Both the position numbers and the translations under genes were made by a program. Below, piece after piece: positions 47,056 to 55,668 of a DNA stretch of 64,000 bases (position 1 is its first letter; each line of letters begins with the position of its first letter). The stretch comes from Oricola sp. (lineage in GTDB: Bacteria > Pseudomonadota > Alphaproteobacteria > Rhizobiales > Rhizobiaceae). Location: contig NZ_JALEGV010000012.1 in NCBI RefSeq assembly GCF_022763245.1, positions 124,001 to 188,000 of the forward strand, in the 5' to 3' direction. The notes below the pieces were generated by a model that saw only the letters and a program-made list of their open reading frames with translations, searched no databases and was not told the origin of the DNA.

Positions 47056-47682
47056 CTATCGCTCCTGCAGCGCCAGGCGCGCGCCGAGCGCGCAATATAT
47101 GCCGCCGACCACCTTGCCCTGCCATTTCAGCACGGTGGGGTTGCGGCGCAGGAAATTGCCGAGGCCGCCCGCCGCCAGGGAATAGACGATCGTGCTGAAG
47201 AAGCCGATGAAGGCGAACAGCACGCCGAGCAGCGTCAGCTGCGCGACGACATGGCCGTTCGCCGGCACGACGAATTGCGGCAGGAACGCCAGGAAGAACA
47301 GCGCAGTCTTCGGGTTGAGCACTTCGGCCAGGATCGCCTGGCGGAACGCCTGCGGCGCGGTAATCGGTACGCGGCCCTGCCCGAGATCGACCGGCGCCTT
47401 TTCGAGGATCGCCTTGATGCCGAGAAAGACCAGGTAGCCGGCGCCCAGATATTTCACGATGCTGAACAGGGTCGCCGAGGTCGCGATGATCGCCGAGATG
47501 CCGACGACGGCCATCACGGTGTGGATGATGTCGCCGGCGGTGATGCCCGCGCCCGTCGCGATCCCCACTCTCACCCCCGACGTCGTCGCCCGCGCGACCG
47601 TCAAAAGCGTCGCGGGCCCGGGAATGAACACGAACCCGAGCACGATCAGCGCATAGGTTATCAAGCTGGCTTGGTCGATCAT
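47056..47682 (-). CDS. LysE/RhtB-family amino acid exporter
   Basis: A 208-residue inner-membrane exporter with six hydrophobic helices. The N-terminal IPGPATLLTVARATTSGVRVGIATGAGITAGD motif is the LysE/RhtB signature. Start at 47682 with GGAGGAGGG. Typical substrates are homoserine, threonine or other amino acids and cannot be told apart by sequence. Convergent with the AraC gene; lies 84 bp downstream of the cupin gene. Confidence 0.9.
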   Translation of the reverse strand: MIDQASLITYALIVLGFVFIPGPATLLTVARATTSGVRVGIATGAGITAGDIIHTVMAVVGISAIIATSATLFSIVKYLGAGYLVFLGIKAILEKAPVDLGQGRVPITAPQAFRQAILAEVLNPKTALFFLAFLPQFVVPANGHVVAQLTLLGVLFAFIGFFSTIVYSLAAGGLGNFLRRNPTVLKWQGKVVGGIYCALGARLALQER

Positions 47683-47766
47683 GGCAGCCCTCCTCCAGTC
47701 GTCCGAGCCGCCAGCAATCCACATCCGGTTTTCAAACACAAGCCCGAAGGCAGGACGTCGCCGCGC

Positions 47767-48132
47767 CTACGGAAACTGGACGATCACCGCCTCGAAATCG
47801 TCCGGGCTGGTAACGCAGGTGTGGTGGCCTTTGCCGGAAACGTCTTCCATGTGCCAGATGTCGCCGACGCCGATATCGCGCGTCGTGCCGTCGCTTGCCG
47901 TCACCCGGACGCTGCCGGCGACGCAGATCAGCTTCTGGCGCACCGGCGTCGGGTGCACCGGCTCGTCCCAGCCGGCGCGCAGCCTCAGAAACGCCATCTG
48001 CCGGGCCGGCTCGGGTTCGGAGATCTCGATGCGCTGCGCGGGCGGCGCGAAGACCCGTTCGGCCAGCGCCACCTCGACGTCTTCCCAGTGGCTTTCGCCG
48101 TCTGCATCGCAGAAAAGCCTGTGAAACCTCAT
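47767..48132 (-). CDS. Cupin-domain protein
   Basis: The 121-residue protein is a small single-domain beta barrel of the cupin fold: LRLRAGWDEPVHPTP, the conserved strand VAGSVRVTASDGTTRDIGVGDI and HHTCVT. The metal-binding histidine set of classic cupins is only partly kept. Strong GGAGG site. Upstream of the LysE gene, perhaps co-transcribed. Function unknown. Confidence 0.65.
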   Translation of the reverse strand: MRFHRLFCDADGESHWEDVEVALAERVFAPPAQRIEISEPEPARQMAFLRLRAGWDEPVHPTPVRQKLICVAGSVRVTASDGTTRDIGVGDIWHMEDVSGKGHHTCVTSPDDFEAVIVQFP

Positions 48133-48261
48133 CGCGTCCTCCCCCCGCAACTCGCCGGCCTGGACGATACCGCCGCCCGACACCGCCTCCAAGGGAAATC
48201 AGGCGCGTGCCGGGCAAGCATCCCGCTTTTCCCGGCCGCCCCGCATACCTACTTACAGGCC

Positions 48262-49083
48262 ATGTCGACGGGCCAACTCATCCTCCTCCTGCTGCTTCTG
48301 ACCGGCGCCGGCGCCTATGTCTTGCGCTACCTGACGCGGAAGAGACGGCGCAGGCGGCTGCTCGCCTCGCACCTGTCCGACCGGCAGCGCGCGATCGTCG
48401 AAAAGGCGGTGCCGATCGTGCGAAAGCTCCCGCCCGAACTGCGCCGCAAGCTGGAAGGCAAGATCAGGCTCTTCCTCCACCAGATCAGTTTCGTCGGCCT
48501 CGGCGAACTGGAGATGACGGACGACATCCGGCTGTCGGTCGCCGCCCAGGCCTGCCTGCTCGTCGTCAACACCGACACCTGGTACGAGAACCTCTACACC
48601 GTCCTCGTCTATCCCGACGCGTTCACGTCGCGGCTCAAGGAACAGGACGGCTATGTGGTGACGGAACGCAATGTCGGCCGCCTGGGCGAGAGCTGGTCGC
48701 GCGGCCCCGTCGTCCTGTCCTGGGCAGACGTGGAACACGGCGCCGCCGACACGCGGGACGGTCAGAATGTCGTCTTCCACGAATTCGCCCACCAGATCGA
48801 CGACCTGTCGGGCCACACCAACGCCATTCCCATCCTCGCGAAGGGTCAGAAATTCGTCGACTGGGAGCGCGCCTTCGTCACCGCCTATGACAGGCATGTC
48901 CGCAATGTCGAGCACGGCGCGAGAACGGTCTTCGACGCCTATGGCGCGACCAGCCATGTGGAATTCTTCGCGGTCGCAGTCGAGGTCTTCTTCGAAAGGC
49001 CTGCGGCGTTGAAGCACGAAGCGCCCGACGTCTACACCCAGCTCGCGATCCTCTTCAGGCTGGATCCGGTGAGCTGGGCGTGA
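48262..49083 (+). CDS. M90 metallopeptidase (MtfA-like), membrane-anchored
   Basis: The 273-residue protein has an N-terminal transmembrane helix (about 5-24) followed by an Arg-rich stretch, then a zinc peptidase domain with HEFAH (H173, E174, H177) and a conserved downstream acidic segment HVEFFAVAVEVFFERP. E. coli MtfA is a soluble aminopeptidase that binds the glucose repressor Mlc and inactivates it; many proteobacterial M90 members, like this one, are membrane-anchored. The frame extends far upstream but without homology; this ATG fits the signal. Neighbouring genes give no clue. Confidence 0.87.
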   Translation: MSTGQLILLLLLLTGAGAYVLRYLTRKRRRRRLLASHLSDRQRAIVEKAVPIVRKLPPELRRKLEGKIRLFLHQISFVGLGELEMTDDIRLSVAAQACLLVVNTDTWYENLYTVLVYPDAFTSRLKEQDGYVVTERNVGRLGESWSRGPVVLSWADVEHGAADTRDGQNVVFHEFAHQIDDLSGHTNAIPILAKGQKFVDWERAFVTAYDRHVRNVEHGARTVFDAYGATSHVEFFAVAVEVFFERPAALKHEAPDVYTQLAILFRLDPVSWA

Positions 49084-49130
49084 ACACGGGGCCGGCCCCA
49101 AGCTCCAACCCGAACGCCTGGCTGGCAGGA

Positions 49131-49559
49131 TCACCCGGCCGCGTTCGCCTGCCGGGGAGCGGGAACGGAGATCGCGCCGCGACGGCCGAAGGCGGCGAAC
49201 AGCAGCGCGGCGATCACGAGTTCGACCGCCAGCGCCGCGAGAATGCCGCCCGCCGGCACGCCGTCCACGATCAGGCCGACGACCCGCCCCGCCGGAAAGG
49301 CGAGGAACACGACGAACGCGGCGGCGATCGCCGGATGCGTCCAGGTCGGCCGCACCAGCCCGGCCAGCATCAAGAGCCCCAGCCCGAAAAGGCAGGCCGC
49401 CGGCGCGCGGATCTCGCTCAACAGCGTCGGATCGGCGCCAAGCGTGATGCCGTAGCCGGCATAGAATGCCTGCGGCGCGGTCAGGATGAAGCCCCCGATA
49501 CAGGCGGCCGTGACGCCCGCGAGACCGAGAACGATTTTCTGGAAACGGTTGAGAACCAT
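49131..49559 (-). CDS. DUF4345 membrane protein
   Basis: The 142-residue protein has four transmembrane helices (about 7-27, 48-67, 73-91 and 105-124) and the sequence pattern GYGITLGADPTLLSEIRAPAACLFGLGL, matching the DUF4345 family. Function unknown. A GGGGAGA site precedes the ATG. It is 113 bp downstream of an AraC-type regulator on the same strand. Confidence 0.8.
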   Translation of the reverse strand: MVLNRFQKIVLGLAGVTAACIGGFILTAPQAFYAGYGITLGADPTLLSEIRAPAACLFGLGLLMLAGLVRPTWTHPAIAAAFVVFLAFPAGRVVGLIVDGVPAGGILAALAVELVIAALLFAAFGRRGAISVPAPRQANAAG

Positions 49560-49672
49560 CGGTGTCTCCCCTGGTTGAACGAACACCGGTCCGTTAGCGG
49601 CGAGAGGCCGGCCGCGTCTGTGCGCCGGGCGCCAATGCCTGTGCGCGCCATGCCAAACACGACGAGGAGGCG

Positions 49673-50716
49673 TCAGAGCGCCTGTTGCGCCGCGCGCCGA
49701 TAGCCCGCCGGCGTCGTCCCGTTCCACCTCTTGAAGGCGCGCGAGAAGGTGCTCTGGTCGGAAAACCCGGTCAGGAAGGCGACCTCCGCCAGCGCGTACT
49801 CGGTGCGCGACAGCAGTTGCTCGGCCAGCGCCCGGCGCGCCTCCGTGACGAGGTCCTGATAGGCCTTGTCGTCGGCGGCCAGCCGCCGCTGCAACGTCCG
49901 GCTGCTCATGCCGATGCGGCCGGCGGTCTGCGCCAGCGTCGGCGCGCCCTCGCTCAGGACTTCGAGAATGGCCTCGCGCACGCGCGTCCCGAACCCCGCC
50001 GGCTCGGCGAAACCAGCCAGCTCGCCGTCGAGATGCGTGTCGAAGAACGCCGAAATGCTCCGGTCGCCGAGCCGGTTGGGCTTCGCCAGGCGCTCAACCG
50101 GCGCCACCAGCGCGTCGCGCGGGGCGTCGTGGAGGATCGGACACCGGAAATGCGCCTGCTGCACGCTGTCGTCGTCCGGCGCGCTGTGCATGAATTCCAC
50201 CCGCGTCGGCGTGAAATCGCCGCCGGAGACTTCGCGGGCGAGCGCGACGGCGGCCGCGACCGCGATCTCGTTGGTCATGGTCAGGCCGAGCCGCTGCTCG
50301 CGGCCCGGGATCACCTCCATCGCCGCCTCCGCGTCGCCGATCACCAGGCGAAAATTGGCGATCGACGTGACGATCCGCCCGTAGCGCTCCACCCGTCGGA
50401 ACGAACCGCCGAGATCCGTCGCCGACTTGAAGGCGAGGCCGAAGGCGCCGTAATCGTCGCAGCGCATCGACGCGCCGATCAGCACAGGCACCGCCCGTCC
50501 GCCGCCCGGCGCGCCGGCGATGCGTTCCATCAGCGCAAAGAACCGGTCGTCGGCGACCATGCGTTTCGGATCGACAGGATCGTCCGGATCGATCCCGGCA
50601 ATGCCGAACAGCGCGCGCATGTCGGCGTCGGCCAATGGAGAACGGCCAGACATGCGAGAGCGGCCGGACAAGGCTTCGATGGCCTTGTGCACGAAAACGA
50701 CCGAAATCCATCCCAT
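49673..50716 (-). CDS. AraC-family regulator with arabinose-binding-type N-terminal domain
   Basis: A 347-residue OruR/ArgR-like regulator: N-terminal domain (about 30-215) of the 'Arabinose_bd' type (DFGAFGLAFKSATDLGGSFRRVERYGRI pattern) and C-terminal AraC HTH (about 240-343) with TLAQTAGRIGMSSRTLQRRLA and ALAEVAFLTGFSDQSTFSRAFKRWNGTTPAGYR. It probably controls the DUF4345 gene or a distant set. The ligand is unknown. Confidence 0.9.
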   Translation of the reverse strand: MGWISVVFVHKAIEALSGRSRMSGRSPLADADMRALFGIAGIDPDDPVDPKRMVADDRFFALMERIAGAPGGGRAVPVLIGASMRCDDYGAFGLAFKSATDLGGSFRRVERYGRIVTSIANFRLVIGDAEAAMEVIPGREQRLGLTMTNEIAVAAAVALAREVSGGDFTPTRVEFMHSAPDDDSVQQAHFRCPILHDAPRDALVAPVERLAKPNRLGDRSISAFFDTHLDGELAGFAEPAGFGTRVREAILEVLSEGAPTLAQTAGRIGMSSRTLQRRLAADDKAYQDLVTEARRALAEQLLSRTEYALAEVAFLTGFSDQSTFSRAFKRWNGTTPAGYRRAAQQAL

Positions 50717-50760
50717 GCGCGGACTTTAGAAGTGGCGTCCGGCGATGTCGAGCGGCGGGT

Positions 50761-51276
50761 TCAGGCCGGCTTGCCGGCCCAGCGCACCATGCCGCCGATC
50801 GCGTCTGCGGCCTCCGGCTGCAGCGCGCAGACGAGGAACCGCGCCGGGTCGACCGGACCCGGCATCTGCACCCTGCCCCGCGAGATCGTCTCGAAGCCGA
50901 ACGGCCAGTAATAGGGCTTGTCGCCGACCAGCAGGATGTAGGGCGCGCCCGCCTCCCGCGCCGCGTCGACCGACCGGCGCAGAAGCGCCTTGCCGATCCC
51001 CTGGCCCTTCAGCCCGTCCTTGACCGCCAGCGGCCCGAGCAGCAGGCCCTTCGCGCCCGTCGCCGCGGTCTCGATCCAGGTCAGCCGCACCGAGCCGAGC
51101 AGCGTCTCGCCGTCCTCGGCCAGCGAGACGAAGGACAGCGCCGGGTCATGCGGCCCCTGCTCGCGCACGCGAAACGCCGCGCGCGAATAGCGGCCCGGCC
51201 CGAAGGCTTCGGCATGCAGGGCGTCGATGTCGGAATGATGGGCACCCGTTTCGGGCGCGATGGCGAAGGCAGTCAT
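50761..51276 (-). CDS. GNAT N-acetyltransferase (YhbS-like)
   Basis: A 171-residue acetyltransferase with LGPLAVKDGLKGQGIGKALLRRSVDAAR (motif A, CoA loop) and the family's GDKPYYWPFGFE end. Resembles the YhbS group found in many proteobacteria. 44 bp upstream of the AraC gene on the same strand. Substrate unknown. Confidence 0.88.
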   Translation of the reverse strand: MTAFAIAPETGAHHSDIDALHAEAFGPGRYSRAAFRVREQGPHDPALSFVSLAEDGETLLGSVRLTWIETAATGAKGLLLGPLAVKDGLKGQGIGKALLRRSVDAAREAGAPYILLVGDKPYYWPFGFETISRGRVQMPGPVDPARFLVCALQPEAADAIGGMVRWAGKPA

Positions 51277-51533
51277 GATGGCACCAGGCGAAGAAAAGCG
51301 ATGAACATGCGGAAACGGCCGCTCACGGCCAGACCGTGTCGGTTCATCGTCGCTGGAAAATCGCCTTGCCTTTGCTGCTCATGCACGCCGCGTAGCATCG
51401 CAATGCGCCCCGGTCCATCGGTTTTTACGCGCCAGGCGCGTCAACCGTTCCGTTTACGCACCGTTTCACGCTTGTGGCCTGCCGCCCGCGCCGGGAGCGT
51501 CTAAATGAGGGCCATGAACAAAGGAGCAATTTC

Positions 51534-52574
51534 ATGGGCCTTCTGATCGACGGCGAATGGCACACGCAATGGTACGACACGAAATCCACCGATGGGCGCT
51601 TCGTGCGCACGGACGCGAAATTCCGCAACTGGATCACCGCCGACGGTGAAGCCGGCCCGTCCGGCGAAGGCGGCTTCAAGGCCGAGCCGGACCGCTACCA
51701 CCTCTACGTCTCCCTCGCCTGCCCCTGGGCGCATCGCGCGCTCATCATGCGCAGGCTGAAGAAGCTGGAAAAGCTGATCCCGGTCTCCGTCGTCTCGCAT
51801 TTCATGGGAGAGGACGGCTGGACCTTCGACAAGCGGACCGGTTCGACCGGCGACGGCCTCTACAACCTCGCCTATCTGCGTGACCTCTACCGCCGCGCCG
51901 ACCCGACATTCACCGGCCGCGTCACCGTGCCGGTGCTGTGGGACAAGAAGCGCGAGACGATCGTCTCCAACGAATCCTCCGAGATCATCCGCATGTTCAA
52001 CACGGCCTTCAATGGCCTGACCGGCGACGACGCCGACTATTACCCGGCCGAGCTGCGCGCCGAGATCGACGCCGTCAACGAGCGCGTCTACGCGACCGTC
52101 AACAACGGCGTCTACCGCGCCGGCTTCGCCACCACCCAGGAGGCTTACGAAGAGGCCGTCGCCGACGTCTTCTCCACGCTCGACGCGCTGGAGGACCGGC
52201 TGTCGCGGCAGCGCTACCTGGCCGGCGACCGCATCACCGAGGCCGACTGGCGGCTGTTCACCACGCTGGTGCGCTTCGACCCGGTCTACGTCGGCCACTT
52301 CAAGTGCAACCTGCGCCGCATCGCCGACTACCCCAACCTGTCGAACTATCTGCGCGACCTCTACCAGCAGCCGGGCGTCGCCGGCACGGTCGACTTGCAC
52401 CACATCAAGCAGCATTATTACGGCAGCCACGAGAGCATCAATCCGACGCGCATCGTGCCGGCCGGCCCGGTGATCGACTATGCCGCGCCGCATGATCGCG
52501 GCCGCTTCACGCCCCTACCAAAGGGGGTCGGGGGCGGCAGCCTCCCCAAATTCGCGAATGCGGCGCAGCGTTGA
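51534..52574 (+). CDS. Glutathionyl-hydroquinone reductase (Xi-class GST)
   Basis: A 346-residue Xi-class GST. The N-terminal thioredoxin-like half has the active-site C63 in SLACPWAHRAL; the helical half (about 190-310) includes DRITEADWRLFTTLVRFDPVYVGHFKCNL and ends in HESINPTRIVPAGP. These enzymes reduce glutathionyl-hydroquinones to hydroquinones during quinone recycling. The last about 20 residues (LPKGVGGGSLPKFANAAQR) go beyond the usual end and lie antisense to the convergent NUDIX gene, a 60-bp overlap. AAAGGAG precedes the ATG. Confidence 0.93.
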   Translation: MGLLIDGEWHTQWYDTKSTDGRFVRTDAKFRNWITADGEAGPSGEGGFKAEPDRYHLYVSLACPWAHRALIMRRLKKLEKLIPVSVVSHFMGEDGWTFDKRTGSTGDGLYNLAYLRDLYRRADPTFTGRVTVPVLWDKKRETIVSNESSEIIRMFNTAFNGLTGDDADYYPAELRAEIDAVNERVYATVNNGVYRAGFATTQEAYEEAVADVFSTLDALEDRLSRQRYLAGDRITEADWRLFTTLVRFDPVYVGHFKCNLRRIADYPNLSNYLRDLYQQPGVAGTVDLHHIKQHYYGSHESINPTRIVPAGPVIDYAAPHDRGRFTPLPKGVGGGSLPKFANAAQR

Positions 52575-52973
52575 CGCGGTGACGCCGTCCGGCAGCGCGT
52601 CGAGCGGGAAGAACTCCGCCTCCAGGATCTCCCGGTCGGCGCGCTTCGGCTCCGTCTGGCGCACGTCCTCGCACAGATAGACGACCACGTGGTCGCGCTT
52701 CGACATGCGCCGGTTGAAATGCACCGAGAGAAGACGCGGCGGCTGGCCGAGCTGGGTGTTGGCCTCCTCGTCCAGTTCCTTGGCGAGCGCGTCCAGCACG
52801 CTCTCGCCCGGTTCCACCCCGCCGCCGGGCAGGTACCAGCCCGGCACGTAGCTGTGTTTGACCAGCAGGATCCGCCCTTGCGAATCGAAGGCCATCGCCC
52901 GCACGCCGAGTGTCATCGGCCGCGACAGAAGGAACCAGAAGTGGAAGAACCGCATTCTTAATTTGGCTGCCAT
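52515..52973 (-). CDS. NUDIX hydrolase
   Basis: A 152-residue Nudix protein. The box reads GG-x5-E-x7-KELDEEAN, with Lys in place of the usual Arg before the EE pair. N-terminal strand RAMAFDSQGRILLVKHSYVPGWYLPGGGVE fits the MutT-like group. Substrate unknown. Its 3' end overlaps the convergent GST gene by 60 bp; divergent from the metallophosphoesterase gene. The first 20 residues are aromatic and basic. Confidence 0.88.
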   Translation of the reverse strand: MAAKLRMRFFHFWFLLSRPMTLGVRAMAFDSQGRILLVKHSYVPGWYLPGGGVEPGESVLDALAKELDEEANTQLGQPPRLLSVHFNRRMSKRDHVVVYLCEDVRQTEPKRADREILEAEFFPLDALPDGVTASTLRRIREFGEAAAPDPLW

Positions 52974-53038
52974 GCGTTTCGGCGTCCCGGTGGCGTTTCT
53001 CCGGTTGTATTCCGCCGATCGCAGCTTACGAAAGGGTG

Positions 53039-53941
53039 ATGGTGTTCAAACTCGCACATATTTCCGACGTTCATCTCGGGCCGCTGCCCAAGGTGCGCGC
53101 CATCGAACTCGTCTCCAAGCGCATCACCGGCTACATCAACTGGAAACGCAACCGCGCCGCCCACATGCAGGGCGACACCCTGTCCCGGCTGGTCACGGCC
53201 ATGCAGGGCGCGGGCCCCGACCACATCGCGGTGACCGGCGACCTGACCAATCTCGCCCTTGACGACGAGATCGCCGCCGCCGCCCTCTGGCTCGGAACGC
53301 TCGGCCCCGGCGAAGACGTCAGCGCGGTGCCCGGCAATCACGACGCCTATGTGCCCGGCGCGCTCGCCCGCGCGGTCTCGGCGTGGCGGGCCTTCATGAC
53401 CACCGAGGTCGCCGACGTCCCGACCACCAAGCACGGCTATCCCTACATGCGCACGCGCGGCCCCGTCGCGCTCATCGGCGTCAACAGCGCGGTGGCGACC
53501 GGCCCCTTCATGGCCTCCGGCATTCTCAGTTCCAAGCAGGCGAAAAGCATGGCGACGCTGCTGCGCCGCGCGCGCGAGAAGGGCCTGTTCCGCGTCGTGA
53601 TGATCCACCATCCGCCGGTCCGCCGGGCGGCCGCGCCGCAAAAGCGCCTCTTCGGCATCCGGCTCTTCCAGTCGGTCATCCGCGCCGAGGGCGCGGAACT
53701 CGTCCTGCACGGCCACACCCACCTGCCCCAGCGCCACGAGATCGACGGCCGCGACGGCGCCACCGTGCCCGTGATCGGCGTCCCCGCCGCGGGCCAGGCG
53801 CCCGGCGGCCACAGGCCGGCCGCGGCCTTCAACATGTTCGAGATCGGCGGAGAGCCCGGCGCATGGCAATGCCGGCTCCACCAGCACGCCCTGACCGGCA
53901 AGACCGGCGGCGCGACGGTCACGGAAACCCGCGACCTCTAA
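53039..53941 (+). CDS. Calcineurin-like metallophosphoesterase
   Basis: The 300-residue protein has all five dimetal-site motifs: ISDVHLG (D..H), GDLTN, GNHD, HHPP and HGHTH. Class III cyclic-nucleotide phosphodiesterase-like proteins such as CpdA share this layout, but the target here is unknown. AAAGGG lies just before; either ATG at 53039 or GTG at 53042 can be the start. The frame stays open further upstream without homology. Confidence 0.9.
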   Translation: MVFKLAHISDVHLGPLPKVRAIELVSKRITGYINWKRNRAAHMQGDTLSRLVTAMQGAGPDHIAVTGDLTNLALDDEIAAAALWLGTLGPGEDVSAVPGNHDAYVPGALARAVSAWRAFMTTEVADVPTTKHGYPYMRTRGPVALIGVNSAVATGPFMASGILSSKQAKSMATLLRRAREKGLFRVVMIHHPPVRRAAAPQKRLFGIRLFQSVIRAEGAELVLHGHTHLPQRHEIDGRDGATVPVIGVPAAGQAPGGHRPAAAFNMFEIGGEPGAWQCRLHQHALTGKTGGATVTETRDL

Positions 53942-53973
53942 ACCTGCTGTGGCTGGATTGAGCCAGGGCGGCT

Positions 53974-54756
53974 CTAGCGCTGGATCAGCAGGTTCTGGAA
54001 GGCGAGCAGCAGCGTGCCCGCGCCGATGACGATGCCGAGCAGCACCCAGACAACCGCGTTTGCGATCGACTGCGCCTGCCCCATCACGGTCTTCTGCGCG
54101 GCCGGCGCCGCGGCTTCCTCGCGCTCGGGCACGCGGTCCGGGACGGTCTGGGCGGAGCCGTAGGCGTCGAACGCGCTCGACGTGCCCGGCATGCGCCGCT
54201 CGCGCACGCCCGCCTCGCTGCGCATCGTCGCAAGCGCGTCGTTGATGCGGTCAAGCGGCCGCTGTTCGGGGGCCGCCCGCCGGCCATTGTCCTCGCGCGC
54301 GGCCGAACGGCCCGTCGCCATGTCGCGATAGGAGGTCACCTCGCCCGCCAGCGCCAGGTCGCGCTCGTGGATGCGCATCGCGACATAGGTGACGATCCGC
54401 TCGACGATCACCGAGCGGTCGGTCGATTCCGCCAGCACCACCCGCCCCAGCCGCGTGTCGCGCACGAAGCGGTAGGTGCGCCGGTCGGGGCCCATCATCA
54501 CATGCGCCGTGGCGTCGATCCAGAAACGCGGCTGCAGGCCGGACGTCAGCGCGAAGTCGAAACGCTCGTCGTCGGCCGGCACATCGGCGATCACCGCGTG
54601 CAAATCCTCGGCCAGCAATTCAAGCCGCGTGCGCGTGGCTTCGCGCATCTCCACCACCACGTCGTTGCGATCGGCGGCGGCGACCCGCATCTGCCGGACG
54701 GCATCGACCAATTTGCTCGTGACAGGATGACCCGGCTTGTCCTGATCGTGACTCAT
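53974..54756 (-). CDS. Tail-anchored protein of unknown function
   Basis: A 260-residue protein with a cytoplasmic domain (about 20-155; sequence features EMREATRTRLELLAEDLHAVIADVP and MMGPDRRTYRFVRDTRLGRVV), a Pro/Glu/Ala-rich linker (about 160-220) and one C-terminal transmembrane helix (about 230-255) with only four residues beyond it. It has the look of a conserved Hyphomicrobiales protein, but no named domain is recognised. CGGAGCA precedes the ATG. The downstream neighbour is the convergent metallophosphoesterase gene. Confidence 0.7.
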   Translation of the reverse strand: MSHDQDKPGHPVTSKLVDAVRQMRVAAADRNDVVVEMREATRTRLELLAEDLHAVIADVPADDERFDFALTSGLQPRFWIDATAHVMMGPDRRTYRFVRDTRLGRVVLAESTDRSVIVERIVTYVAMRIHERDLALAGEVTSYRDMATGRSAAREDNGRRAAPEQRPLDRINDALATMRSEAGVRERRMPGTSSAFDAYGSAQTVPDRVPEREEAAAPAAQKTVMGQAQSIANAVVWVLLGIVIGAGTLLLAFQNLLIQR

Positions 54757-54876
54757 TCACTGCTCCGACAGGATAATATTCATGATTTGTTAACAGTATT
54801 CCGGACGTCAGGCGACTCTTTTCAGGCGCCCTCGCCGGGGTTTGAAAGACTTTTCAGGCAGTCGTGGCGGCGATGG

Positions 54877-55668
54877 TTAACCCGCGATCGCGGCGTTGAG
54901 GGTGGCCGCCACGGCATCGCTCGCCTCGTCGGTGAGCATGTGTCCCGCGCCTTCGATCACGCGGCACGAAAACTGCGGCGCGAGCCCCTCGCTCTGCGTC
55001 ACCGGCAGCACCGGATCGGCGCTTCCCCAGACCAACTGCACGGGACAGGCGATCCGTCCCAGCATCTCGCGCGGGATCTCGCCCTGCCGCATCTCCGGCG
55101 TGATCAGCGCGGCAATCGCCACCAGTTCGGCGACCAGCGCCGCGTTCGCACGCTCCTCTTCCAGGCAGTCGAGCGCGGCCTCCGGTATCGGCGCGCCCGG
55201 GGCGAACATGGCGGAAAGCGCCGCGCGCAACTCCGTCCGGCTGCGCGCTGCCGCGAAGTCGCGCAGCGTCTGCGCGGCGATTTGCGGGCCGAACCCGCCC
55301 GGCGCCAGAAGCGTCAGCGAGGCTACCCGCTCCGGCGCCTGCAGCGCGAGAAGGCAGGCGACGGCGCCGCCCATGGAGAACCCGCCCAGATGGAACCGGT
55401 CGCAGCCGATCCGGTCGAGCGTCGCGAGCACCGCGGCCGCTGCGGCTCGCGGATGGCGCGACCCGCCGCTGGCAAACGAGCGCCCGTGGCCGGGCAGGTC
55501 GGGAAGGATCACACGTATGGATGGGTCGAGCCCGCCAAGGACGGGATCGTAACTGCGGCCCGACCCGCCGAAACCATGCAGGAGCACCAGCGCGTCGCCG
55601 TCGCCGGACCCGGCTTCAGACCACGCAAGCAGATTGTCGTTTGACGCCGGATCGCTCCTAGCCGCCAT
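54877..55668 (-). CDS. Alpha/beta hydrolase (BioH/MhpC type)
   Basis: A 263-residue alpha/beta hydrolase: oxyanion VLLHGFGGSG, LPDLPGHGRS, nucleophile GGFSMGGAV with Ser, cap domain (about 120-185) and catalytic pair D/H in WGSADPVLPV and GAGHML. Overlaps the 3' end of the upstream TPR-regulator gene by 11 bp, so translation is likely coupled. Substrate unknown. Confidence 0.85.
   Translation of the reverse strand: MAARSDPASNDNLLAWSEAGSGDGDALVLLHGFGGSGRSYDPVLGGLDPSIRVILPDLPGHGRSFASGGSRHPRAAAAAVLATLDRIGCDRFHLGGFSMGGAVACLLALQAPERVASLTLLAPGGFGPQIAAQTLRDFAAARSRTELRAALSAMFAPGAPIPEAALDCLEEERANAALVAELVAIAALITPEMRQGEIPREMLGRIACPVQLVWGSADPVLPVTQSEGLAPQFSCRVIEGAGHMLTDEASDAVAATLNAAIAG

Noticed and set aside
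51421..51445. ACGCGC-CAG-GCGCGT hairpin next to TTTTT before the GST gene
   Set aside because: On the plus strand the T-run comes before the stem and on the minus strand the stem is followed by A's, so it is not a terminator on either strand.
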